From assembly GCF_024166365.1 (NCBI RefSeq), contig NC_064830.1:90574968-90638967 (forward strand): a DNA stretch of 64,000 bases. The letters run 5' to 3'. Below, piece after piece: positions 47,259 through 60,672 of the stretch. A program made the translations under genes and the position numbers. The notes below the pieces were generated by a model. That model worked only from the letters and a program-made list of their open reading frames with translations, searched no databases and was not told the DNA's origin. The stretch is from Elephas maximus indicus (lineage: Eukaryota > Chordata > Mammalia > Proboscidea > Elephantidae). Every line of letters begins with the position of its first letter. Position 1 is the first letter of the stretch.

Positions 47259-47609
47259 AGCCTATTCTTACTAATACAGAAATCCATAGTCTGAACTGAA
47301 AATCCATCTGAAGCAGAGGCGTCTTCAGGGTATTTCTCTAATTCTCTCTTCTGGGGATCATACTGTCTCTCATGCACGGTGTTTCTCCCTCTGCAAGTCA
47401 GTGCTAATCTTCTCTCACTAACAAGCCAGCTTCTCCTGCTTACTTATAACTTCAGCTTATACAAGTTCTCTCTTGCTCCAAATCCATTTCTTGAGTTTTC
47501 ACCCTCAGCTCGCATTGGTAACTGGGTCTTTCTCTCAGTAGGTCTTATTTCTTAGTTCACATTCCCTGGGAAAGTGAATCTGAATGGATTAGTTTATCTT
47601 TTCATTCCA

Positions 47610-47805
47610 TGTCACCTCATTCAGTCATTCAATTAATTTTTATTTGGTGCCTATTATGAGCCAGGCACTGTTCTATAGAGAATGGTGAACAAGACAGATA
47701 AGAATCTGTGCTCTCATGGAGCTTATATACTCTAGTAGGGAAGCCAGACAATAGACTACAAATAAATATATTGGATAATTATCAAAGGTAACGATAAATG
47801 CTATG
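47610..47805 (+). repeat. L2 3' end fragment
   Basis: 'gagccaggcactgttctata' and 'ctcatggagcttatatac' are L2-type. Confidence 0.65.
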
Positions 47806-48645
47806 AAAAAATATTTGAGTACCTGTAGCAGACGCTGTAGCTACTTCATCCTTTTCCCACCAGCATTTAACATTCTCATTCAAGATAGCCAGATTTCCAG
47901 CTGTCAGAACCTATAACTGCTCACCTGAGGGCTCTCTCTGGGTCCTCCTCTGCCTGGGTGCAGGGCAGACTGGGAGTGCCAGAGAATTAAGGCTTCCCTA
48001 CAGTTTGCCCCTCAACCAATAGCTGGTGTGAGTTGTGGGTAAAAATCTAGCTCCCTTGCCCCTCAGATGGGATAACTTTGAGATGTGCTCTGCATTGGTT
48101 TCTAGAGTTCCTTAGTGGATTGAGCTCCAGTTGCCCACAGTGGCAAATTGTTTCATAGCACACTTTTAATGGGCTCCTTCCCTTTCCCACTCCCCCATCC
48201 ATGTTTCCTGGATCAAGTCCCGAATAAAGTACTTGCACTCAAATTCTTGTTTCAGAGTCCATTTATAGGGGAATCCAAGCTAAAATTTTATCAAGAGTGA
48301 GGGTGGGAGACAGGTGGGAGGGAATGGCTGGTAGTCTATAGATGGACTGGCCTGGGGTCAGGTACCCACCTGCTGTCACCTGGTCAGGTACACACCCATT
48401 GGTGGGTCATTGAGAAAGGTTTTGCAGGTTGGACAGACATTGTGAGACTTTGCTTATACCTTACAGAGAGTGGACCCTCAGCCAGTGTTTAGGGTATGGA
48501 GGAGTTGCTATGTCTGAGCAAGAGCAGTGAAAACACTTACCCAAAGAACTACAGCTTATCTCTTAAACTAATCAACCCCAGACATGAGTCTGTATTTTCT
48601 CAACCTGGGCCCATGGTCTTCTTCCTCTTTCCTCAGTCCTTTCAC

Positions 48646-48785
48646 GGCTGTTAATCAAAAGGTTGGCAGTTTGAATCCACCACGTGCTCCTTGGAAACCA
48701 TATGGGCCAGTTCTACCCTGTCCTATAGGGTGGCTATGAGTCAGAGTTGACTCAAGGGCAAAGGGTTTTTGTTTTTGTTTTTTTA
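48646..48785 (+). mobile_element. AfroSINE, 5'-truncated
   Basis: It starts within the body ('ggctgttaatcaaaaggttg') and reaches the tail 'ggctatgagtcagagttgac'. Confidence 0.8.
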
Positions 48786-48934
48786 ACCTCTTGACAAGCA
48801 TAGGCACTTTGTTATTTTTAAATTATTTTTTTCTCCTTATTATAAAAGTCCTCATGTTTTTTTGTATAAAAGTTTTAATTAAAAAACACAGGAGAAAATT
48901 TAGACCCTTCTATGACAGATTTTTTTTTTTTTTA

Positions 48935-49395
48935 TGACAGATTAAAGACAGCCACCAATTCTTTGTGACTGATTGGCCAACAGAATATGGTAAAAGTGAC
49001 TCTGTGCCCGTTTCCAGATCAAGATCTTAAGAGGGTAGCAGCTTCCACTTCCTATCTCTTGGAATATTTGCTCTTGAAATTTAGCCACCAAATCGTGAAA
49101 AGGACAAACCAAGTGGAATGGTCACAGGCAAGTGCTTTAGTCCACAGCTCCATCTGAGCTCCTCGCCTACAGTTGGACCAGTTATTAGCCATGTGAGTGA
49201 CCCATTTTGCAAGGCCAGCCCAATTAAGCCTTTGGATGACTCCACCCCCAGCCACGATCTGACTGCAACCATGTGAGAACAACCCAGTAGGGGTCAGTCA
49301 ACCCACAGAACCATGAAAGATAATAATAAATTGTTGTTTCAAGCCACTAAGTTTTGGTGTGGTTTGCTATGCAGCAGTAAATAACTGGAACTCAC
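48935..49395 (+). repeat. LTR-like mammalian repeat
   Basis: 'aataaattgttgtttcaagc', 'cactaagttttggtgtgg' and 'gcagcagtaaataactggaa' are the end of an old LTR family. No coding part. Confidence 0.5.
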
Positions 49396-49779
49396 CCCGG
49401 GTCCTATCATCTGCATATAACCAGTGTTAACCCTTGTGGTTCCTGCACATATATATATATTTAAACACATAAGTTAAAAACAAACTGTACAGAATTTTTA
49501 AGGTCTTTTTTTCAATCAGCAAACTTTTATCTCCATTTGGGTTTTAGGAAAGTAGTACTAGAGGCAAAAGAAAAAGTGTTAGAAGAAGAGTAGGTAAATT
49601 ATTGGGTTGTGAATCACATATAACAGTCACATACAAGATATGGTTTGCTGTTCTATATATTTCATATACTTCGATGCTGAAAGTATTTTCCTGTGTCTTT
49701 GGAATCATTAGAATTGACAGCACACAATGAAATGTAAAGATATATCACAAAATGAGGCATCATTTAACCATTCCTTTTT

Positions 49780-49935
49780 TTTTTTGGTGTGGGATATTTA
49801 TGTTGTTCTAGCTTTTCACTGCTAAAAACAATGCTGCAATGAACAAACTTGTATATACGTCATTGACTGTACTTCTTAGTTTTTCCTTAGAATAAATTCT
49901 TAGAAGTGAAAATTCTAGGCAAAGGGTTAGACCAT
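49780..49935 (-). mobile_element. Old L1 3' fragment
   Basis: Antisense L1 3' text ('acaatgctgcaatgaacaaa', 'gaagtgaaaattctaggcaa') upstream of the ITGAM promoter. Confidence 0.55.
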
Positions 49936-50280
49936 TTTTATTTTTTAAAGCAAATATTGTTCAAAGAGTGGAGGTTTTCTTTGCTCCTGAGTTGTCCTTG
50001 TTGATGGCTACAAAAGTGGACAACTCTTGTTTCTGTGGGCTGCAGAAGGGACATTTTGCAGTTTGTTTTAGGGGGAGACACAGAGACACTTTCCAGGAGG
50101 TAGGCCCTAAGTCTATTCGGCTTGCTTTTCATGATGCTTTGGTCAACTCCAGAAATTAGTGTGTAACAAATGACACTTTTTTGATAGTTTCCTTGATGGT
50201 TTGGGCCAAGAAGCTGGGTGGGGAAGGAGAACAGGCTGCATGTGGCTGGGGAGGAAGAAGGTCAAGCAAAGCTGTGGTCT

Positions 50281-50424
50281 CACTGAGCCTCCGCCCTCTT
50301 CTTTTGAGTCTCTAATCAGACTTCTGCCTCCTACTTCTCTTTTTTCTGCCCTTCCTGGCTTTGGTGGCTCTCCCGAGATAGCCCAGTGGCACCTGGAGTC
50401 CTGTGGTTCCTGCTCCTTTCAACC
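50281..50424 (+). promoter_or_regulatory. ITGAM proximal promoter and 5' UTR
   Basis: The 140 bases before the start codon resemble the human CD11b proximal promoter as I recall it. They include a pyrimidine-rich stretch, 'ttctgcccttcctgg' at about 50344-50358, and 'ctttggtggct' just after it. On the minus strand 50350-50358 reads CCAGGAAGG, an ETS/PU.1-type site. A GC-box-like 'ccgccctc' at 50291-50298 is a candidate Sp1 site. There is no TATA box at the expected distance, as is typical for leukocyte integrin promoters. The transcription start is not visible from sequence. Use of the sites is inferred from published CD11b work. Confidence 0.7.
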
Positions 50425-50461
50425 ATGGTTAGGATGACTACCAAATTCTTTCTGTTGACAG
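50425..50461 (+). CDS. ITGAM: ITGAM exon 1 (signal peptide start)
   Basis: ATG at 50425 has a strong context (aaccATGG), and the donor is g|gtatgc. It encodes [12 protein letters not shown] plus one base of the next codon. A second in-frame ATG at 50434 would give a 28-nt coding part, the length I recall for human ITGAM exon 1. The first ATG adds three residues. The first is preferred on context, but the second cannot be excluded. Confidence 0.85.
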
Positions 50462-53400
50462 GTATGCAAGGGGTGTGAGGGGAGGTCCTCAGGGTGGGGA
50501 GAAGGAACTTTTGGGTCTGTGAGTGGAGACTGAGAGTGCAGAATAGCTAGGGGTTAGACTGGGGGAGGGAAAGAAGGTATGGAGAAAGATAAATGGTTTA
50601 AGAAGCAGAGAGTAGAGCTAAACCGAGATGGGATGGCCAGAGAAACACGGACAAATGACTAAGCCCATAGACTGGGCAAGGGGATCTGGCTGGTACTCTT
50701 CACTTTCCGGATGAGGGAACTGAGGTCCAGAAAGGTGAAGTGACTTGCCCGACAGTGCATGACTGGTATTGGACTTCTCTTCTGGCATGTTTCCTTTTGG
50801 ACGGTACCTTAACTACCTTCACTTTGCCTCCAGTTTTATTTTTTAAGGATCCAGGGGGTAAATGTTTGTTGGATGACTGAGCAAAATGATTCAAGTTTGC
50901 CTCCTTTTATGACTGCGTTTTGTGGAGAATGGATCAAAGAAGGAAAGAAAATGCTTGAGAGTTGTGCAGGAAGGAATTTATGTAATGGAGAGACTATAGG
51001 AACTTGATTATTGGGCAAATCAGCAGAATGGGGACATTGGAGGAAAGAACTCCTGTGAGCTCAGGAGCTGAGTGGAGTCCAGAGAGGGGCCGAACGTGCC
51101 CCAAAGTGATGGTCTGAGTAGACCTCAGGCTGGAGGTCAGAAAACCACAGCTTGTGGGCCAAATGTGATCCACAGAGTGTTTTCGTACAACATGTGACAC
51201 TAAGAATGGTTTTTACAGATGAATTTTTGAACCCCAATTAAATTAAATGTTATCTCTCCCAAAGAATACCATTTGTCTCATTAGTAGACTTGTATTACAA
51301 AAAGAACAAGCTTATTATTGTTATATTTAGAATTCCTTCAATCAAAATTTGTGGAAATGTATTTTCTCTCTTGTTATATAAGTATCTACATAGTATACTC
51401 TATTTCGTCCCTTGATCCACAAAGCCTAAAATGTTTACCATCTGGCCCTTTATAGAAAGGGGTGCTGATCCTTGCCCTAGGCTAGTAGAGCTGGACCTAG
51501 GTGGGAGGCAGATGTGAGGATGCTGGGTTAGGGTGGATCCTGGTATGAAGATGCACGGAGCAGGGAGGAAATTTTTCTCTGCCTGACTCTTACCCCTTTA
51601 TTCTCCCTCCAGGCCTGGCCTTATGTCACGGGTTCAACCTGGACACGGAAAATGCAATGATTTTCCAAGAGAATGCAAGGGGCTTTGGACAGAGTGTGGT
51701 CCAGTTTGAGGGATCCCGGTAAGAACCTCTGGTGGAGTTTCCTGCCTCATACCTTTTCCCTCTAGGACTTAAATACTTGAAAAAATGGCTATTTGCTTAT
51801 ATATATATACACATATATATATATTTATTTATTGTACTTTAGTTGAAGGTTTACAGAACAAACTAGTTTCTCATTAAACAATTAGTACGCATATAGTTTT
51901 GTGGCATTGGTTGCCAACCCCACAACATGTCAACACTCTCCCCTTCTTGACCTTGGGTTCCCATTACCAGCTTTTCTGTCCCTTCCTCCCTTCTTGTCCT
52001 TTCCTCTGGGCCGGTGTGCTCATTTAGTCTTGTTTTGTTTTATGGTCCTGTCTAATCTTTGGCTGAAGGGTGAACCACGGGAGTGATCTCATTACTGAGT
52101 TAAAAGAATGTTCAGGGGCCATACTCTTGGGGTTTCTCCAGTTTCTGTCAGGCTGGTCTTATTCTTTGTCCATTTTTTAAATTGGATTATTTATCTTCTT
52201 GTTGTAGAGGTGTTGGATTTTCCTGTAGATTTTAGAGATTAGACCTTTGTCAGACTTGTCATAGCCAATTTTTTCCCCCCAGTTTGTAGGTTCTCTTTTT
52301 ACTCTTTTGGTGAAGTCTTTTTGATGATCATAAGTGTTTAATTTTTAGAAGATCTCACTTGTCTAGCTTATCTTCTGGAGTTTGTGTGTCATTAGTTGTG
52401 GTTTGTATCCCGTTAATGCCATGTATCAGGGCCTCTAGCATTGATTCTATTTTTTTCTTCTATGATCTTTACGGTTTTTAGTTTTATGTTTAGGTCTTTG
52501 ATCCATTTTGAAATAGTTTTTGGTGTGAGGTATGGGTCCCGTTTCTTTTTTTTTTTTTTGCCAATGGACAACAAGGACTTTGGGTCCTTGTTGAAGATCA
52601 GGTGACCATACGTGGATGGATTTACATCTGGTTCTCAATTTTTTCCATTGGTCAATGTATCTGTCGTTGTACCAGTACCAGGCTCTTTTGACTACTGTAG
52701 CTGAGGTCAGATAATGGAGCCCTCCTACTTTCTTCTTTAATAGTGCTTTACTTATTGGGGCCTCTTCCCTTTTCGTATAAAGTTAGTGACTAGTTTTTCC
52801 ATCTCTTTAAAGAATGCTGTTGGTATTTGGATTGGGATTGCATTATATTTGCAGGTTGCTTTGGGTAGAATAGACATTTTCATGATGTTGAGTCTACCTA
52901 TCCATGAGCATGGCATGTGTTTTCTTTATGTAGTTCTCTCTTCGTTTCTTGCAGTAGTGTTTTGTAGGTTTCTTTGTATAGGTCTTTTACATCACTGGTT
53001 AGATTTATTCTTAAGTTTTTTTTTTTTTTTTTAAGGATATTATAAATGGTTGTGTTTTCCTGATTTCCTTTTCATCAATCTCTTTATTGGCATGTAGGGA
53101 TACAACTGTTTTCTGTATGTTTGTCTTGTATCCTGCTAATCTGCTGAGTGACATTGATTACCTTCTTCACAATGTGTGAAGATTCTCATTATTTCCATTC
53201 TGATTGATCTGTTTTCATTATTAACTAGTTTCCCTGCTCCTTTACATTCTCTTCTTTGTTTTAAAGTAATTGTTGACTGTTTGGCCTCATATAGGTGATT
53301 TTTAACAGGAACACAGCACTTAAGAGTGATATTCATTATTTTCTGAGCCAATTTATTATTTAGCTCCAAAGTGACCTCAGGGGTTAATTTCAGTTCAAGG

Positions 53401-56400
53401 TTTGAAGAGTATCTCAGGGCAATATTCTTGGAGAGTTCCCCCGTCTCAACCAGGTCATTAGGTTTGTCTCTTTTTTTTTAAAGGAATTTGAGGTTCTGTT
53501 CCATATTTTTCTCCCATTCTATCAGTATTCATCTGTTGTGACCCTGATTAGAATGGGTGGTAATGATAGCCCGGCACCATCTAGTTCTTCTGGTTTCAGG
53601 GTAGATGAGGCCATGGTTTGTGTAGACTATTTGTCCTGTAGACTAATTTCTTCTTTGTGTCTTTGGTTTCCTTCTTCCTTTTTTGCTCCAGAGGAGTAGA
53701 GGCCAATAGTTGCATCTCCAGCTTCATTCTTTACTTGTAGATATCCAGTTGTCCCAGCACCATTGGTTGAAAAGAGTATTTTTTCCCCATTGAGTGGTCT
53801 TGGCACTCTTATTGAAAATCAGTTGACCATAGATATATGGGTTTATTTCTGGGCTTTCACTTCCATTCCATTGATCTATGTGTCTAGTCCTATGCCAGTA
53901 ACATGTTCTTTTGATTATTATAAAATGGAAAGTTTTGAAATTAGGAAGTATGAGCACTTCACACTTTGTTCTTTTTTTCCCTAGTTTGTTTTGGCTTTTT
54001 GTGGTCCCTTGCAAATTCATGGGAATTTTAGGGCCAGATTTTCCAACTCTGCAAAAAAGGCAGATGGAATTTTCAATATAATTTTTTTTTTTTTAATGAG
54101 TGACTTATTTCCTTTTCTTTTTCCCAAATTTTTTTTTTTTCCTTATTTTTTGTAAGGGCTTTGACTATAGGGTCACTCTGAGTAGGAATTGACTAGAGAG
54201 CAGTGGTTTTTTTTTTTTTTTCACTATATTGAGGAAAGTAATCTAGGATATGAGTTTCTAACCTCCCTCCCCCAGCTTTGTTTATAGTAGTTTAGTTTAC
54301 TACATGCAGACATTTATTTAAGAGTTCTGTGTGGTTAAATTTACCAGTCTTTAGTGACATCTGGATTTTGTGTTATTCTTAGAAAGGGCTTTCCCATTCC
54401 AAGGCTTACAATTTTCCCATATTTTGCTTCTCTAATTCTTTCTCTTATTTCTGGGAATTGGAGAATCTGTGTGAGAGTTTGCTCCCCCATGTTCCTCTGG
54501 GTTGTAGAACTTTTTCCATGGTTGCTGTCTCTCCCAAAATGTGAGAGTTCTCACTGTCCCCATGGTGATCTGTTCTTACATCTCCCCACAGCGTGGTGGT
54601 TGGAGCCCCCCAGGAGGTAAAGGCTCCCAACCAAACTGGCAGCCTCTACCAGTGTGACTACAGCGTGGGCAGGTGTGAGCCCATCCCCCTGCAGGGTAGG
54701 TCACTGCCTATGGCTGGGACCCACGTGTAGAGTCCTACCTGTGCATACACCTGGACTCAACTTGCTGGGCATTCCTGTGCTCTGGGTGGGGGGTGGGGAG
54801 ATGTCCATGATGGGGACTGAAGATTCCAACTCCTCAGTCTTTAGTGTAGTCCACAGACTCTACCCCAGATACCCTTAGATAGCCTCTTCATGTTCCTTTC
54901 CCATGACCTAGATGCCCCCCTTGACTTTCCTATCTCCCAGGGCCGAGGTGGTCCCAGATCAGCTTTCCACAGTCCAGTGAGCCCCAAAGTTGTCCCCTCC
55001 ATGCCTCTGAGGGTAACTGTGTTCATATCTGCCTCCTCAGTCCCCTTGCAGGCTGTGAATATGTCCCTGGGGCTGTCTCTGGCAGCCACTACCACCCCTT
55101 CCCGGCTGTTGGTAAGTTGGCCTGGGTCATGAAATGGGATGGTAGTGGGAGAAGTTGAGAGCTCAGAGGCACTGGGGTCAGGGGCCTTGTGGAGGGTAGA
55201 GATGCTGAGGGAAAAAGAAAAGAAAGCAGGGTCAGCTCCTCCTACTGGCATTCTGTTCCCCAGGCCTGCGGCCCCACTGTGCACCAAATCTGCAAGGAGA
55301 ACACCTATGTGAATGGCTTCTGCTTCATGTTTGGATCCAACTTACTTCAGCAGCCCCGGAGGTTTCCTGAGACCCTCAGAGGTAGGTCATTTTTGGCAGA
55401 GCACACAATGGTCAGCAAGAGACAGGAGGGTCAGGGGCGGGGCTGGGCTGAGGCCTGTTCATCGCCTGGGGAGGTGACTTAGAGGTCTAGATGCAGAGGG
55501 CTGAAGCAACTGAGTTACAATAGAGAGAGAGGTTGCAGGAGCTTCTAGGGCTTTGCATTTTAACGCAGATCTTAATATAGTCCTTTGTGAGAGAAGGGAA
55601 CTGGGCCATCTGATTTCACAGATGTCACAACCACTGTCCTTAGAGTAAGTGCCCGAGTCTCCCAACCATAGTCTTTGAGGGTCTAGATGGTGTGGCCCCT
55701 GCCCACGTCTCCAAATTCTCTCCCATCCCTTCCACCTCAGTCATTGTGTTCCAGGCACCCCGGCCACTTTTCTTCTCTTAGAGCCATACCAAGCTTGTAC
55801 CAGCCTCAGGGCCTTTGCATTTACTATTCCTTCAGCCTGACGTGCTCTTTCCCCAGGTCTCAGTGTGGCTGACAATTCATTGTCATCTCAACTCAAATGT
55901 TACCTCTTCAAAGAGGCCTTCCCTGACCATTCCTTCTAATCATTCCCACCAGTCCACTGTCAGTTCCTACCACATTGCCCTACTTCATGGTCGCCCAGGG
56001 GCACTGAGGATACAGCTTCTCTTCTTGCCCACACAGTCTTCCTGCATGATCTCATCCAGTCCCAGAGCTTCAGCTACTTCCCCCTCGTTTCTCTCTTTAC
56101 TCCTCATTTTTGTGACTTTAAGATTGTTTCTTTTTTAAACACATTCATTTCTTTTAAAATAGATGATACCGCTCTTGGCTCAAAATTCAAAAGGCAGCAA
56201 TGGAGGATATACTGTAAAAATCTCCTCCTCCTGCGTTCCCCAGCCCCATATTTCCTTCCTGAGAGGCAGCCACTATTAGCAGTTTGTTGTGACTTCTTCC
56301 GGAAATGCTTCATGTGTTTACAAACACCAAAAACCAAACTTGTTACCGTCCAGTCGATTCAGACTCATAGTGACCCTATAGGACAGAGTTTAACTCCCCC

Positions 56401-59400
56401 ATAGGGTTTCCAAGGAGCAGCTGGTGGATTCAAACTGCTGACGTTTTGATCAGCAGCCCAGCTCTTAACCACTGCACCACCAGGGCTCCTTTACAAACAT
56501 GGGTATCTGTAGTCTTCACTCTTGTGCCGCAAATGGTAGCATGATATACACTGTTCTGCACCTTGATTTTTTTCACTTAACAGCATATCTTTGAGATCTT
56601 AAAAAAAAATTTCCTGGGTGCTCTTCTTTTCTTCTTTGTATATTTTCTGTGTAAATATTAGGATCTGCCTATCTTAAAAACAAGATCAGTGCTTTTTGGG
56701 GCGAATTTCATTTTATTTATTTTTCAATTACAATACAGTAAAATTGACTTTTATTCTTCTAGTGTACAATTCTATTATTTTTTGACATATGTATAGATTT
56801 GTGTAGCCACCACCATAATCAATTCTAATTACCCCGAAAGACTCCTTTTCTATCCTTTTACAGTCACTCACCTCCTTCCTGCTTCCCTAGCCCCTGGCAA
56901 CCAATGGTCTGTTCTCCATCACTCTAGTTTTGTCTGTTCAAGAAAGTCATATAAATGGAATTGGCTTCTTCCACCTAGCATATAGCATTTGAGATTCATC
57001 CTAGTTGGTGTGTGTATCAGTAGTTCATGCCATTTTTCTCGCTAAGTAATTTCATTGCATGAATTTATCACAGTTTCATTCACCAACTCATCTATTCACC
57101 CACTGAAAGATGTTTGTGTTGTTTTTAGTGTTTGGCAATCATGAATAGAGCGGCAATAAAAGCCTCACTGATATTGCAATTTTCTTAAAATACAAAACAA
57201 ATCATCTCATTTGGTTTTCTAAGAATTTTCAGTGGCTCCCACTGCCTAAAGGATAAAGTCAAAATTATTTGAGTGGAAACCTGGTGGCCTAGTAGTTAAG
57301 AGTTACAGCTGCTAACCCCAAGTTGGCAGTTCAAATGCACCAGGCGCTCCTTGGAAACCCTATGGGGCAGTTCTACTGTGTCCCATACGGTTGCTATGAG
57401 TCACAATCAACTTGACAGCAATGGGTTTTTTGTTTGGTTTATTGGGGTAGAGAGGCCCTTCCCAATCTAGTCTTTGCTTGATGTCATAGCTTCGTCTCCA
57501 TTCCACCACATACATTTACCCCTGTAGTGCCATTTCCATCTTTTTTTTAATTGTACTTTAAGTGAAAGTTTACAAATCAAGTCAGTCTCACATATAAAAA
57601 CTTATACACGCCTTGGTATGTAACCCTAGCTGCTCTCAGCTAATGTGACAGCACACTCCTCCTCTCCACCCTGTATTCTCGTGTCCATTCAGCCAGCTCC
57701 TGACCTCCTCTGCCTTCTCTTCTTGCCTTCACACAGGAGCTGCCCACATAGTCTCATGTGTTTACTTGAGCCAAGAACCTCACTCCTATCAGTATCATTT
57801 TCTGTCTTATAGTCCAGTCCGATCCCTATCTGAAGAGTTGTTTTCTGGAATGGTTCCAGTCTTGAGCTAGCAGAGAGTCCAGGAGCCATGACCTCTAGGG
57901 TCCCTCCAGTCTCAGTTAGACCATTAAATCTGGCCTTTCTATGAGAATTTGAGGTCTGCATCCCACTGTTCTCCTGCTCTGTCAGGTATTCTCTGTTGTG
58001 TTCCCTGTCATTGCGGTCATTGGTGGTAGCTGGCCACTATCTAGTTCTTCTGGTCTCAGGCTGATGGAGTCTCTGGTTTATGTGACCCTTTCTGTCTCTC
58101 CATTTCCATTTCTTGAATCTGCCAGAATCCTTTTAGCCTCCATTCCCTCTACGTCAGTCAGAGTCCCAACTGTAACAGATGGCACACTCCAATTAGGATA
58201 ATTCAAAGATAGTTTATTTACAAAGGGACTAATTAAAAAGGTAGGGGTAGGGTCTAGGGAAACTACAAGGGATGGTCCAGTTACTTAGGGCAAGCACCTG
58301 TTACCACCCCTCAGCAGATGAGATGAAGAGAAAGAGAGGTTACCAAAACCTGGAAGGAGAGAGGAGTGGAGCAGACCTCCTTGAGAAAAGCAGTGGTCTT
58401 CTGTCAGGGACAGAGCTGGCCTAAAGCAACCTTGCAGGGGAGCCAAGGGGAAAATACCCTGATGTCACTATGCTCCCTCCCTTTAGTCTCCTTCTGAGGC
58501 TCCTAATTGGCCAAAACCAACGAGAAGCCAAGCCGAGCAGAAGGGATTCCCGTTCATATGGTCCTTACGGGCCATTCTCCTGGGTCACAGGGCAGGGTAG
58601 AGAAAGATAGAAAGAAGAATTGAGGATAGGGTCCTCAACTGGCTGCTAACTGAAAGGTTGGCAACTTAAACCCACCAGCTGCTCCATGGGAGAAAAATGT
58701 AGCAGCCTGCTTCTGTAAAGATTTATAGCCTTGGAAACCCTATGGGACAGTTCTACTCTGTCCTATAGGTTCTGCCTTAGTCATCTAGTGCTGTTATAAC
58801 AGAAATAACATAAGTGGATGGCTTTAACAAAGACAAGTTTATTCTCTCACAGTTCAATAGGCTAGAAGTTCGAATTCAGGGGAAGGCTTTCTCTCTCTGT
58901 TGGCTCTGGAGGAAGGTCTTTCATCAGTCTTCTCTTGGTCTGGGAGCATCTCAGTGCAGGAACCTCATGTTCAAAGGATGCACTCTGCTCCCGGCGCTGC
59001 TTTCTTGGTGGTATGAGGTTCCCACTCTCTGCTGGCTTCCCTTTCCTTTTATCTCCTGAGAAATAAAAGGTGGTGCAGAGGCCACAACCCAGGGAAACTC
59101 CCTTTACACTGGATCAAGGATGTGACCTGGTAAACGTGTTACAATCCCACCCTAATCCTCTTTAACATAAAATTATAATCTTAAAATGGAGGACAACCAC
59201 AGAATAATGGGAATCATGGCCTAACCAAGTTAATACTGACTTTTGGGGGGGACATAATTTAATCCACTATAGGGTCACTATGAGTAGTAATCATCTTAAT
59301 GGCAGTGGATTTTGTTTGCTTTTGGTATATTCCCTTTGTAATTTATTTCTCCACTTGTATTTCTGGCAAATTTTTTCTTATTTTTCATGATCTAGCTTTC

Positions 59401-60641
59401 CCTGATGCCCTCAGGCAGAATTAACCAAATTCTTCCATATCATTTTGTCCATGTTTTTCCTTCACCTGGGGCCTGGGTTGTGTCTTATTTATCCTTTTAT
59501 CCTCAGTGCTCAGTAGAGTGCTGACATACAAAAAATAAGCATTGAATCTCTAATTATTTAATTAATCAATTCATATTCTTTTTTCCCTTTTTTCCTAGAA
59601 TGTCCTCGACAGGAGAGTGACATCGTCTTCTTGATTGATGGCTCCAGTAGCATTAGCCTAAGTGACTTTCAGCGTATGAAGGAGTTTGTCTCAACTGTGA
59701 TGGAACAATTCAAAAATTCCAAAACCTTGGTGAGGGCCAACGAGTCCTCTCCTCCTTCAATTGCAGACATGGCCACTCAATCATGGTTTTCGTTCATGAT
59801 TTCTCTTTCATGCTGTGTCTGGATGCAGACTCAGCATTCATTTCAGCCCTATCCATGGATATGGGTTGGCTTGGGGGATGAAACCCACATGTCTTCTCTG
59901 GTTCAATTCTAATACTGAGAGGTGGGAGGTATAAGGCAGATCTCTGTCCTTGTGAGGCAGAGGGATTAAGGGGCAGTAGAGAGAAGGCATTTGGAGGGTG
60001 GGTGTTTTAAGAGTTATGTAGGGCTTGCTTGGGTAAACAACACATTTTCCTGGGTGGGAGGTGTCTGAAGGAGTTGGGGGGAGCACCTTCTCCAGTATAA
60101 CGCCAGGTGCCTGTTCCCAGTTCTCTTTGATGCAGTACTCCAATGTATTCCGGACTCATTTCACCTTCAATAGTTTCAAGGAAAATCCTAACCCAAGATT
60201 GCTGGTGAAGCCAATACTAAAGCTGGGAGGGACTACACACACTGCCACGGGAATCCGCAAAGTAGTGTAAGATCTTCCCTCTTTGCTTAGGATTGAAGGA
60301 GGAAGTTATATTCTTAGCTGGGCTTTGAAGGATGAAGGGAGTTGTTCAGTCAGGGATGGGGTAAAGGATGTTTCCTGTGGAGAGAACAGCATGAGCAAAA
60401 GTGTGGAGGAGTGACTGTAATGGAATGTTCATGAAATAACAAGTTGTGAGTAAAGGTGTGAGTAAAGGGGGAAAGTGTGGAGAAGGTGGCTGGTGGGAGG
60501 CTAGAACGGTTAGCAGAGGCCAGGTCACTAAAGACAACCAAAGGTTTGGATTTTATGTCTTAGTGGGGATTCACTGAAAGTGCTAACTAATGGGGAGACA
60601 TCACCACATCTGTGTTTTGGAATGCTCACTCTGATTTCAGC

Positions 60642-60672
<31 letters not shown>

